Assembly: GCA_963576725.1 (NCBI GenBank)
Contig: OY755239.1
Span: forward strand, 58,745,453 to 58,809,452
Source: Azorinus chamasolen
Lineage: Eukaryota > Mollusca > Bivalvia > Cardiida > Solecurtidae
Reading direction: 5' to 3'
DNA: 64,000 nucleotides
Positions 22,151 through 32,175 of this stretch are shown piece after piece. A program made the position numbers and the translations under genes. The notes under the pieces were generated by a model. That model was not told where the DNA came from. It did no database searches and worked only from the letters and a program-made list of their open reading frames with translations. Within the stretch, counting starts at the first letter, position 1. Each line of letters starts with the position of its first letter.

Positions 22151-22535
22151 TGTTTGTCATTGAAAAACATTTACAGCCATTCATACTGAATGAATTCTAC
22201 TAGTAAATAGTGATGGGCTATCCCACTGAAAAGTCAGCATTTACGTTCACGTTCTTAGTTTTTATTGGACTGCGAAAGCAGCCCAAACTTAAACGGCTTT
22301 GAATATGGGCCATGATTTACTGCGGTCCTGTGCTTCTATAAATTCCACTCTTTTTAATTATCATGATTTACGGTGAGACTATGTTTTATTTATATATATT
22401 TATTTATTTTACTTATTTTCGTTCCCAGCGGGGCACATATTTTTGTCAGGGTTATTATTTTTCTTTTCTGCCACGGTCCCTTTTCAGTGAATGCTAGTTA
22501 ACTAGGTATAAAATATTAAAATAAATGTCGCAAGT

Positions 22536-22616
22536 TTTCAGTCAGCTTGGTCAAATGGTTATTTCGTTGACTTGTGAAACCTGAGGTCGTGGGTTAGAAC
22601 CTTAGTAGAACCCTAT
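22536..22616 (+). repeat. tRNA-derived SINE head
   Basis: TGGTCAAATGG resembles a pol III A box. CGTGGGTTAGAACC, about 45 bases on, resembles a B box. Spacing and order fit a tRNA-like 5' part of a SINE. The acceptor stem does not close, so it is not called a tRNA gene. Confidence 0.45.
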
Positions 22617-22826
22617 AACTTTTTTCTCTCATTTTTTCTTAGCACCATAAGTTCACGTGCCTTTGGTTTAAACCCATTTGTATATAAATTTGTATAAAGT
22701 CCTTTGTTTACATTTTGGCTTGACCCGTTTGCATATTTCACCATTGTGCGTGGATTGTTTTTCATCTAAATGTATAACTTATACTAACTTGTTGTTAATT
22801 TGGGGGCAAGTGCATGGACATTTAGC

Positions 22827-22890
22827 AGTAGTTATGTGATGTTTTTGATGAAACTAGTGGTGCATTTCGTGTTGTGCTAGAAGCTTTGTG
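22827..22890 (+). repeat. 64-bp exact repeat, copy 1
   Basis: It runs from AGTAGTTATGTGATG to GAAGCTTTGTG and is identical to 25046-25109. Sequence on both sides differs between the two sites. Confidence 0.85.
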
Positions 22891-23359
22891 ATTGGTGTCT
22901 TATATGTAATGCATCATGGTTCATTAAAACATTCCCCCGTCTCTGCTATTAAAGGCATTGCAAAGCTTCTTCATAAGTGTAAGTGAACCCCCCCCCCAAT
23001 ACACAGTTTCCAGTTGTGCTTATTATTGATTCCCTGAAGTGCTCCTGCAGTGTCCAGTCAGAGTAAATTGCCATAAGAGATTAAAGTTATGCAATTATAC
23101 CTCGATTCTCTGTGATAGTAGCCCACATTATCAGTTTGTGTACTAGATGCCAGAGAGACAGCACCCAATGTACACAGCAGTGTGTTAATGTATCAACATT
23201 CCTTTCGAAATGCCTTTAATTGATATAGTAATGGTTACCTAATATATCTTTTAATTAGAAGTACTAAACAATATTGCTCCCTCTTTTTCTTCTATCCTAC
23301 TTAAAATGTGTTAAGCGGCCTTTTTACGCTAACGTATTACTAAAACCTTGCTGGTTGAA

Positions 23360-23830
23360 TATTTAAATAAACATGTGAGAATGAACTGTGGCAGAGAAAT
23401 AAACAATACGTGTAATGCCTGAATGAGTATCAGTTAATGTTAAAACTTAACTCTGTTACAGCATTTAAATCATGCAAATGGCTTCTTAAATAAATGTTCT
23501 ACTTTAATTATACAAATCAATTTACCTATCACGATATCCGACTATTTACGAGACAAAATTATTTTATTTTCTTCAATTGATTACATGTTATATATCAGAG
23601 ATCAAGGAAAGTAAGCACAGTGTTTATTGCAGAATATGATTTGTGTCTCATGTTTATTTCATGAAGGAATAATATAGATAATGGAATGCGTTTCTGAATT
23701 AAATTGTGTTTATATAGATAACATAACATTTTCCTGCTTGTTTTCATTAAAGTCATCAAATAGAAAAAGACTTAATGTTAAAGCACAACTAATATTGCAT
23801 ATAATTCCGCATCATTCTAAGTACAGTAAC
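23360..23830 (+). repeat. Segmental duplicate 2 (empty of the family D MITE)
   Basis: AATGGCTTCTTAAATAAATG, GACTATTTACGAGACAAAA, TTTTCATTAAAGTCATCAAA (empty TTAA site), CATATAATTCCGCATCATTC, AAGTACAGTAACACC. Confidence 0.6.
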
Positions 23831-24042
23831 ACCTCGCCTATTCGAACTTGTAGAGACCAAGAATTGAGAACTTGTTAGGCAGATGACTACTTATTATAAG
23901 GAATGGAATTCATAGCGAAATCCCCCAGATGGGATTTTTATTCATAACTTTCACTCTGTATTAAGCCCCGCCACCTGTTTTAAAATCCGATTATGATACG
24001 AACAAGTATTTAATAGTTCGCATTATCGAGGCACGGGTGTTG
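23824..24042 (+). mobile_element. Pogo-like MITE, decayed hairpin
   Basis: CAGTAACACCTCGCC to CGAGGCACGGGTGTTG, TA-flanked. CTTTCACTCTGTATTAAGC marks the right arm. The left side of the hairpin is mostly lost. A related left end is present at 19124 in the duplicated segment. Confidence 0.58.
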
Positions 24043-24298
24043 TATCCTGTCTCTAAGTTAGTTGCCTGTACCTGTTTTTAGTGATTTTGCATTCTGGTCA
24101 TCTGGGTAGTTGCTGGTACCCGCTTTCAATGATGTCGTATCCTGGTCATTTGGGTAGTTGCTGGTACCGGTTTTCTGTTGTTCCTTCACTTATATTCACT
24201 AGAATACTTTAATGATCAGATAAATATTTCTGGTCATTGTTATGTTTTGATATTAAGTGAAATTCAACTGAAACCTTAAATACTTTATTATACATGTA

Positions 24299-24475
24299 CG
24301 TTGTAACATGTAAGATGCTGTGCTATACGTTGGAACATGTAAGATGCTGTGCTATACGTTGTAACATGTAAGATGCTGTGCTAAACGTTGTAACATGTAA
24401 GATGCAGTGCTATATGTTAAAACATGTAAGATGCTGTGTTATACTTAGGAACGTGTAAACTGTGTAATATGCTAA
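24299..24475 (+). repeat. Minisatellite, about 29-bp unit, six copies
   Basis: A unit like GTTGTAACATGTAAGATGC plus TGTGCTATAC repeats six times head to tail. The first three or four are near-identical and the last ones decay. Confidence 0.8.
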
Positions 24476-24860
24476 ACTATAAATATATATATTATTCTGA
24501 ACGAATCGTTTTATTTAGACAACATGTCAAATATATATGTAATGTTATACACAATGCAAATTAGCAGAAGCTATAAAAGACATCAACGCGTGACATAGAG
24601 CTTTCATTGGTGTGAATAAGCCAAAAGCAGCATTTTAAATGCGGCATGCCTCCGGGAGATGTACATTGTATACCAATCACAAGGATCAACAGAAATTATT
24701 TCTCCGTACCTCATGCTCCTTACAAACTGATCAGATTCTTTTCAGACGCCTTATACACATGTTGTGGCTGGGCAGATTCTTTTTAGACGCCTTGTACACA
24801 TGTTGTCTAAATCTACAATGTATAGTTTTTAAAATACACGTGTATTTACTCCAACTTAGT

Positions 24861-25045
24861 TTAACCCTGTCGCTGTCAATGTCGCATCTGTGATTACCTA
24901 TGCAAGCAGTTTGGATCCATATGAGACACCGAGTAACTCAGCGTCTCATTAGAATCCAAACTGTTTGTTACTGTTACTATTTTATGAAACAAGACTAAAA
25001 AAATGAAAACTGAAAAGTGTAGCAGATGACAAAAGTACATGTTAG
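24861..25045 (+). mobile_element. MITE family C, right end lost
   Basis: TTAACCCTGTCGCTGTCAA, then the palindrome 24903-24968 (AGCAGTTTGGATCC ... AATCCAAACTGTTTG), then CTGTTACTATTTTATG and GTGTAGCAGATGAC. The expected GGGTTAA end is replaced by the 64-bp repeat at 25046. Confidence 0.62.
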
Positions 25046-25109
25046 AGTAGTTATGTGATGTTTTTGATGAAACTAGTGGTGCATTTCGTGTTGTGCTAGA
25101 AGCTTTGTG
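25046..25109 (+). repeat. 64-bp exact repeat, copy 2, at the end of a PLE tail
   Basis: Identical to 22827-22890. The next base starts the solo type 1 PLE tail (reverse orientation), and the left side is a truncated family C MITE. Confidence 0.85.
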
Positions 25110-25545
25110 CAAGAAACACCGCATACAAAACACACAACCGCCAAAACAGCACCACCACGACAAACAGCAAATGTACATGTATATAAAAGACACAAAGAGA
25201 CACACAAAGACAAACCAAACATATAATAGGGGAAGATGGAAGTACCGCATTGGAACGGTCAGTGACAAAAGTCACCGGGGGTTAAATCGGTTTTTGGGCG
25301 CCCAACCTCACACTTATTCCTTCCCCACCCTAAAAGACAAACAGTGTAAATAAACGTATCCCCTCTCCGACTAATCTACAACAACCGCGATGGCAAATAC
25401 AGTGGTAAAGTGCATGTAAAACGAAAACATATTTAAGTGAAGTAACTGTATCCACCTATCGCTAGTGTACTCAATGAATGAGCTGCAAACAGAGTAACTG
25501 TAGATCAGTAATAAACGGTACGAAAAAAACGATAGTTTACATACG
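25110..25545 (-). mobile_element. Solo PLE 3' tail unit, type 1
   Basis: It resembles 8120-8640 in order and content: GTAACTGTAGATCAG, GTAAATAAACGTATCCCCTC, GTTAAATCGGTTTTTGGGCG, ACGGTCAGTGACAAAAGTC. The far end (25110) abuts a 64-bp sequence also present at 22827-22890. Confidence 0.65.
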
Positions 25546-25890
25546 ACAAAAGTTGGAAGCGAAATAGTTAAACCAACCAATATTTTAGTTGCAGGATCCA
25601 CTCACTTCGAAACTTAAATGTTGCACATGTCTTGAGCTTGAACGAATTTAATATTTATATACATACGAATTCTAGTTTTTATGTGACATATTGCATTTCG
25701 CGACCAAATAGGACACTTTGTTTTGAATAATTAAAATCAATTTAGCCTCCAGCACAGCGACGTCATTTAAATTACATCTTGGCATGTCCTTCGTGACAAC
25801 TATAAAGAACATAATTGCACCTGTTAATAGTGTCATGCAGACAGATTGCCAATACGAATACATTGAACGTTTTATATTTAGCGTATCAGA

Positions 25891-26060
25891 GGTCCAGATA
25901 AGATGTGTAAATTAAAACATTTTCAAGAAAAGAACTTGTCTTTCTCCACCAAATCGTATGTTGTGACCACTCTTCAAGACGATTCTAAAGGGTGGTCACA
26001 ACATAGGATTTGGTGAAGAAATGACGATTTTAGTATTAAATTTTAATACGCTACTTTATA
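25891..26060. repeat. Palindromic repeat family I
   Basis: The arms ACCAAATCGTATGTTGTGAC and GTCACAACATAGGATTTGG flank a short centre at 25948-26015. GACGATTTTAGTATT follows. Other copies: 41440-41560 (partial), 47340-47430 (partial), 48112-48300 and 55690-55895. Confidence 0.62.
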
Positions 26061-26174
26061 TGTAGCTCTATAATATATAACCCGGAAAGTGGGTGGATTA
26101 TTAAATTTGCAAAGAAAATGTCATCTGATTTTGCGCCATGCGTAACTTCAAACGTATTTGTTTCTAGTGTCTTG

Positions 26175-26935
26175 ACTTTTGAGAGGGATTTTATGCTAAG
26201 CTTAAAACCTAATACACAAGCTGGTATTGTTAGTGCTTTTAATAAAACTTCTAGTTATTTAGACGATGTTTTGAATTTTGATAATCATTATTATGGTTTC
26301 TTCTATTTACCCTAAAGTTTAAAGACAGCGAATCGATCCGACTCAATTGCTTCCATTTTAGATTTGAATCTTTCCATCACAAATGATAAAGTTTCGTCCA
26401 AATTATCATGAGGGATTTTAAGTTCAAAATTGTTATTTATCCTTTTCTAGATGGAGATGTGCTCCGTTCTACAGCTTATGGGGTTTACATTTCTTATTTA
26501 CATTTCTTACTTATTCGCTGTGCCCGAGCCTGTTCTTTGCTAGAAGATTTTAATAGTCGTAATTTAATTATAACTGATAAACTTCTTAAGCAAGGTTACA
26601 GATATCATAAAATTAGGAAAGCTTTTTCTAAATTTTATTATTGAAATTTACCTCTCATTAGTAAACATAATTTGCAATCTACGGACGTTATTGCAACAAG
26701 CTATTTCTCATCAAGAATTCTATGGTGATGATATCTACAAACTTAGGAAGATTCGAGGTCATATCCATTTTCATAATTTATTTATTAAACGCATTAAAAA
26801 ATTTAGGAAGAAATGTTATGACCCCATTATATTGCAACATACTGAATGTTTGGTTATTGACCCCTTTACAGTCGGTAGCTACGCTTCCCTCTTTGCTTGC
26901 ACGATGACAGGCCGAGGGTATACTCTTAAACGCGG
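26175..26935 (+). pseudogene. Penelope-like RT C-terminal copy, 5'-truncated
   Basis: The plus strand reads ERDFMLSLKPNTQAGIVSAFNKTSSYLDDVLNFDN, then with frameshifts FKFKIVIYPFLDGDVLRS, RCARACSLLEDFNSRNLIITDKLLKQGYRYHKIRKAFSKF, GDDIYKLRKIRGHIHFHNLFIKRIKKF and CLVIDPFTVGSYASLFACTMTGRG. It is close to copy A at 7160-8155. A type 2 tail follows directly. Confidence 0.78.
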
Positions 26936-27455
26936 AAACGGGATGAGCTTACCAGACTCATGTGTATTGCTTTTTCTCTGTCGTGCGCTTAACGGCTTCC
27001 CTGCAGTTGCTCTGACTTCAGCAAAGCCATTGAGTACATATTTGACGGATTTTCACAGTTGTTGTCATGCTATGTTATATATATTGTCCTGTGTTTGCCG
27101 TCTCCTATGTTGTGAGGAAGTCTGGCGGGGATACCTTTATTTACACTATTTGTTAAGTTAGAGTGACTTTGAGATAGGTGTGAGGTTAGGACGTCCGTGA
27201 ATCGGTTTAAACCCCCAGTGGTGGTTTTGCCACTGACCGTTCCAAGGCGGTGCCCTCTTTGTAACCCTTGCTTTTGTGTTTGTTTTGAGTCTTTGTGCCT
27301 TTGTGTTTGTGCTTTTGTTCGTGTTTGATGCTTTTAGTTGTTTGTGTTTGTGTGCGTGTGTGTGTGTGTTTGGTTATGTGGATGTGATGCCTGCTTTCTG
27401 TTTGTGTTTTGGTGTTGGTTGCGTTTTGTATGTGTCTTTTCCTGCTTGACTAAAG
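26936..27455 (+). mobile_element. PLE 3' tail unit, type 2
   Basis: It starts at GAGCTTACCAGACTCATG and includes GAATCGGTTTAAACCCCCAG near 27200, a TG-rich run near 27340-27372 and GCTTGACT near 27450. It belongs to the RT copy just upstream. Confidence 0.65.
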
Positions 27456-27967
27456 GGGATGTCCCTATATTTGACGCGTTTCATAAACACTTAAAATGTA
27501 CAAAAACTCATTTGTTTATATGCTGAAAAGTAGTATATCGTAAAAAGCGCCATCCAATTACCGTTTATAATGACAAAACATCCATGTGTTTGATATCGCC
27601 GATCCCGGTTTTACTCCCCGATGTTTCAGTTTTATTCGGGTTGGGTTTTAGTTTCGTAACTGTTCGCCCTATTCGCGATTCTCCGACCACTTCCGAGAAA
27701 GCTATTACGTAAACAATGGAGGGATCGGGTGATCATCGGCAAAACGCGGAAGGATTTATCGGAAAAGGCCGATAATATTGTGTTGTAGAACAAAAATTAT
27801 CAGCATTGATGAAATCGGTTTATTTGTATCACAGGGGCATTTTTCGATATAAGTTCAAATTGGGAACCTTCATAATAATGAAAGAGCATAACAAATACCA
27901 AGTTTTATGATATTATTGAAAATATGCGATCATTGTAGGGACTTCCTCTTTAACTACTTTTTTCATT

Positions 27968-28210
27968 TTAGATTCAATAAAACAGAGTCTGCAATTTTCT
28001 CTTTTCGCATCGATGCTTCTACTTTCATAATCTATGTACTTAACAACAGCAGTACAAGTGTGGCGGCCGAACATGTCACCCTGTACTTCATTCTCACTGT
28101 TGTTATATTTTCTTGTCATTCGGGATCATCAGTTTCAATGATTTTATTTATGAAACTTGAATACCGCTTAAGCCGGTGCTTTCGAATGATCCCCTACTTT
28201 AACAATTTAT
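27968..28210 (+). repeat. Dispersed repeat family R
   Basis: AACAGAGTCTGCAATTTTCTC, ACTTAACAACAGCAGTACAA, GTGTGGCGGCCG, CTTCATTCTCACTGTTG and CCGCTTAAGCCGGTGCTTTCG. It lacks the GCTAG...GTG segment of the other copies. Confidence 0.6.
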
Positions 28211-28670
28211 AACACTTTCTTAGATGGATGATCAGTATATGTACTTGTGCATATTTGTGTTGTTGCAATATCACCACAGTTATAGCCATTTTCTTACTGC
28301 AAGAATGTACTCTATAATGTGTTTGCTTGCGCGATTTTAATTCAGTCGACACTTTATACAATGGTTGATCACGTTATGGATTGTGCCTTTGATATGATCT
28401 AATGTACCACATTGAAACAATGTACGACCCTTGTCGTCAGATATGTAAGCACTGTTGTTTATACAAGTAAAGTATAGTATAACTATAGTCAAGAAATATA
28501 CGATCGTCTGTCACCATGTGAAGCTATCCACATGGCATAGTCACTCCGTGTGTATGTCTGTCGGTCTACAGATAGTGATAATTTTGCGAAGTTGAAGTTG
28601 ATCCGCAAGAGAGTAAGCCAATACCAAACTGAGCTTTTACAGAATCACAGATGACGGTGGTTAACCCTTT

Positions 28671-28860
28671 ACTCCATAAGTTCGTTTGGAAGTGGTTTGA
28701 AATATTAACTTCATAGTTCGTATAAAGCTAATCCTTGCCACAATTATGACTCTTGCATTTGAATGGTTTTGTCATCCGGTAGGGGACTATAGCATTGCTT
28801 TCAATGTTCCTATCATAAACGCATTACTTTTACACGAATATTCATGGAGTAAATGGTTAA
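28671..28860 (+). mobile_element. TTAA MITE with family D ends and a different middle
   Basis: TTAACCCTTTACTCCATAAG to CGAATATTCATGGAGTAAATGGTTAA region (28834-28860). The ends are family D, but no GCAAACAG hairpin was seen in the 190 bp. It could be a deletion derivative. Confidence 0.6.
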
Positions 28861-28975
28861 TATCATAACGCACGGGGTTCAATGTAAGCTGTCTATATTC
28901 GAAATGTCCTTAATCGTGCATCGGTTAACTAAGCAGATAGCCACATGATAAGATCCCCATAGATCAGTATATTAG

Positions 28976-29140
28976 TACAGTTATACCTCGATAATTCAAA
29001 TTGCAATATATAAGATTTGAGATCCTTTGAGGCAGGCATCGCTTAATGCAGAGTGGAATTCGTACAAAAAGCTTCCTTTCACCCAGCATTAAGCTGGCAG
29101 TCGTCTTGAAAAGCTTTAATGATACGCATGTAAATGTTCG
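28976..29140 (+). mobile_element. Pogo-like MITE remnant
   Basis: TACAGTTATACCTCGATAA on the left. ATCGCTTAATGCAGAGTGG and CACCCAGCATTAAGCTGG are the hairpin arms. The right terminus is unclear. Confidence 0.45.
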
Positions 29141-29779
29141 AATTAACGAGTTGTTTCTGTATATAATGTATAAGTTATGGCAAGCTTCACTTGACTGTCA
29201 TGTTTCTCCAAATATTCATATAAACTCTAGAGACATTTCTTACGAGCAGTGATATAACCTGTCAAATCTAACCACTGAAAACATTTATCTTGAAATTACT
29301 AAACTCAACCCTGTTACAGAATATTAGCGTGTTGTCAACGACTATACCTCCTTGTTATATTCCTACGGTGTAATTGGTCATATTTGCCAAAATATGACAT
29401 CCTTAAACGTTGCGCTGGTTGTAACAGATCATTATATGATTATATGGCCTTATTTCAGATTGAATTCATTTGAGCAATGTCAAGCTGTCTGTGTAGCAAT
29501 TAGAGAAGCTACTAATAGCTGTATATATTTGTGATGCAAATTCTGATTTTCATGTAACTTGTACACTCGTGTATAAAGAGTAATTTGTGTAGTCGTAAGT
29601 CAAATATATCGGATTGCCAAGACAAGTTAAAGAAAATGGCCAAGATTTGTCTTTATCGTTTTCCGCTGTTAACCTCTACCGATGGAATAAAAATGTTTAC
29701 CTGAATCTATCAATTGTCATGTGTTTTTGGAAAACATAATGGTCAATGATGAACCATTATCTTAATGAATTTTAAAATA

Positions 29780-29999
29780 CATTTCTCCTTCTTTACCCAT
29801 TCCCTGTTGTATAATTACATATATCTTCACTGTGTACACGTATTTCGCTGTACAATCACTGCTGTGGAGTGCACTGGTTTCACAATCAACTTGTAAATAG
29901 TGCAGACCCTGATGAGACAGCTCCTGCAGGAGCTGTCTCATCTGGGTCTACACTATTTACAGGAAGTTATATTGACGTGAATAGCAAGCGAAGGGTTAA
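29780..29999 (-). mobile_element. MITE family E, left terminus lost
   Basis: ATTTCTCCTTCTTTACCC, TGTGTACACG, the palindrome 29893-29962 (TGTAAATAGTGCAGACCC ... GGGTCTACACTATTTAC, apex GCTCCTGCAGGAGC), GCAAGCGAAGGGTTAA. The matching place in the tandem duplicate near 31060 has no MITE. Confidence 0.74.
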
Positions 30000-30159
30000 A
30001 TTATGTGCGAGCACTAAGGGATACGCATGCACTGCCATCTACAGTTAAACTAGTTTGTCATTCAATATAATCTAGCACGTTTAAACATTTCATACTGAGT
30101 GGAATTCATAGCTAAACATTTATTGATTCCATTCTGAGAAAGGATTAATTCAAATCAAC

Positions 30160-30300
30160 GTGCGACATTTTAACAGTCGAAATTTCAGTTTAACTGAAAA
30201 GCTGCTTAAGCAAGGATATAGGTATGATAAACTAAGAAAAACATTCTCTAAATGTTATCATCGAACCATCTCACTTATTGGCAATTATACATGTAAGTGC
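30160..30300 (+). pseudogene. Short Penelope-like RT remnant
   Basis: The plus frame reads FNSRNFSLTEKLLKQGYRYDKLRKTFSKCYHRTISLIGNY, the same stretch as in the copies at 26.5 and 31.4 kb. It lies at the matching place in copy 1 of the tandem duplication but is much shorter than in copy 2. Confidence 0.6.
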
Positions 30301-31224
30301 AATCTTAATGTCTAAAATTATCAAAAAAGTGTCAAATTAAATTATTTAGCGTTTACAAACTGGCGAAGACAAGAGAATAGGCTTATGGATACTTGGGGTA
30401 ATTAGGATATTTGCATTTATTTTATGCCTACTGCCCATTTCAATCAATTTTATCAGTCAATTTGAAAATGCATTTACAATATGCAGGGTAAAAGTCCAGG
30501 AGCTTTCTGTGTGACTTTCATCCTGCATTAAGCTGCCACCTGTCTCAAGACCGATATTTATACTAAATTAAACGCCCGGTTTAGAGAGGTTTTAGTGTTC
30601 TAATTTCTTTTCTAGGCCGTGTAAATGTTCTACGTTTTCAGATAATGCACAATGGAATCTAAAACAACGACACCATGGTCAGGATCATGTTGGCCAGATA
30701 AATAGCTTTCTACTACCTTCTACGTTATTGATTTTACGTTATTGAAAAACAACGCAAAGTTGACGAGTGTTGACCCTTACCCATGCACGCGACAGCGTGA
30801 GGATACCCTTTCCTCTTATTTAACTCTTATAAAGTGTTGGTTAACATTTATAACTACACTATGACCTTTACTTAATAACTGTATTAACGTAATTGCTGAA
30901 AAATTGTTAGAAATATAGATTTAATCAATTTCTAATATGAAGGTCAAATGGAAAGGAAGTAAACAAACGGCCATTGCTAGAATACCTTAATCTGTCAATT
31001 GGCATGTGCTTTTAGAAAACAAAATGGTCAATGATGAATCATTAAATGATGAATCTTAAACTATCTGCGAGCCCTACTGGCCGCGCATGCACTGTCGTCT
31101 ACAGTTATACTAGTTTGTCATTCAAACTCCTCTAGCAAGTTTAAGCATTTCATACTGAGTGGAATTCATAGCTAAATACTTGTTGATTCCATTCTGAAGA
31201 AGGATTAAATTCAAATCAACCTTC

Positions 31225-31740
31225 GATATTTTAACAGTCGAAGCTACATAAGCAAGGATATAGAGGATCTGTTGCGAATTGTCTTTTAAGATCACATGTT
31301 CCTAAACGAGCCTTAGAACATGTTATTAAGCGAGCCTTTGATGAGCTTAATCTATGACGTAGTACGTCATATATATTCTAAAGTGTTCATACACGTGTTA
31401 ATGATAAGAAAATCCTAAACTAAGAAAACCATTCTCTAAATGTTATCATCGAAATATCTCACTTACTGGCAAGTGCAGTCTTAAGATGCTTCTGTGACAA
31501 GGTATTGCACATCTAGTATTTTATGATGATGTATTTTACGAACTTCGTAAAATATTGGACATACCCATGTTCTTACTTTGTTCGTCAAAAGTATTACAAC
31601 TTCATTAAAAGGAATATGGTCATATATTACTACCACATACTACATGTCTGGTTGTCAGCCCATTTTTCAGTTGGCAATCACGCTGCTTTCTTTTCATGTA
31701 CCCCGACGGGAAAGCCTTAGTACTCAAAGAAGACGCTCTT
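31225..31740 (+). pseudogene. Penelope-like RT C-terminal fragment
   Basis: Fragments on plus: KLRKPFSKCYHRN, ISLTGKC, FYELRKIL, KYYNFIKRNMVIYYYHILHVWLSAHFSVGNHAAFF and CTPTGK. They match the CLVIDPFTVGSYASLFACTMTG region of other copies. An unrelated stretch at about 31265-31410 interrupts it. It sits inside copy 2 of the 29.7-33.1 kb duplication. Confidence 0.6.
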
Positions 31741-31744
31741 TAAA

Positions 31745-32175
31745 ATTCGAAAACGGAAGGAGGACATCGGATCCTTGCATTATCTTGATTTTGTCGTACC
31801 CTTTATTACTTTTCTACAGTTACTCCGGTTGTAGACCATTAACACTAGTAACAACCGGATCCAGTTTGTTTCAAGTTAATGTGTTTTCGGTTTTCACACA
31901 ATTCACCACTGTATTTGCCATGGCGGTTGTTGTAGATTAGTCCGAAAGGGGAATACGTTTGATCATGCTATTTATACTCTTTATTGTCGGGATGGAATAA
32001 GTGTGAGGTTGGGCGACCCTAAACCGCCTTGAAACGGTCATTGACAAATGTCACTTGGGGTTTACCAGTCTTTTGATAGACATAGCGTTTGCTATTCTTC
32101 ATTTTTGTGTGACTGTGTATTTTGTATGTGGTGTTTCCTGCATGACTCATACACTTACATTGCTACTAATATGTG
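31745..32175 (+). mobile_element. PLE 3' tail unit, type 1
   Basis: It follows the RT fragment. Shared landmarks are GGAGGACATCGGATCC, TTTTGTCGTACCC, GCGGTTGTTGTAGATTAGTC, TGGAATAAGTGTGAGGTTGG and GTGGTGTTTCCTGCATGACTC. It is more diverged than the 8-9 kb units. Confidence 0.6.

Larger units (their letters stand above)
29690..30812 (+). repeat. Tandem duplication, copy 1
   Basis: Landmarks: AATGGTCAATGATGAACC, family E MITE, ACTAGTTTGTCATTCAA, CATACTGAGTGGAATTC, the short PLE remnant, TTACAAACTGGCGAAGAC, ATAATGCACAATGGAATC, ACCCATGCACGCGACAGCG. All but the MITE recur in order in copy 2. Confidence 0.65.

Noticed and set aside
22536..22616. A tRNA gene
   Set aside because: Box A- and box B-like sequences are present, but the acceptor and anticodon stems do not pair. 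A SINE head is more likely.
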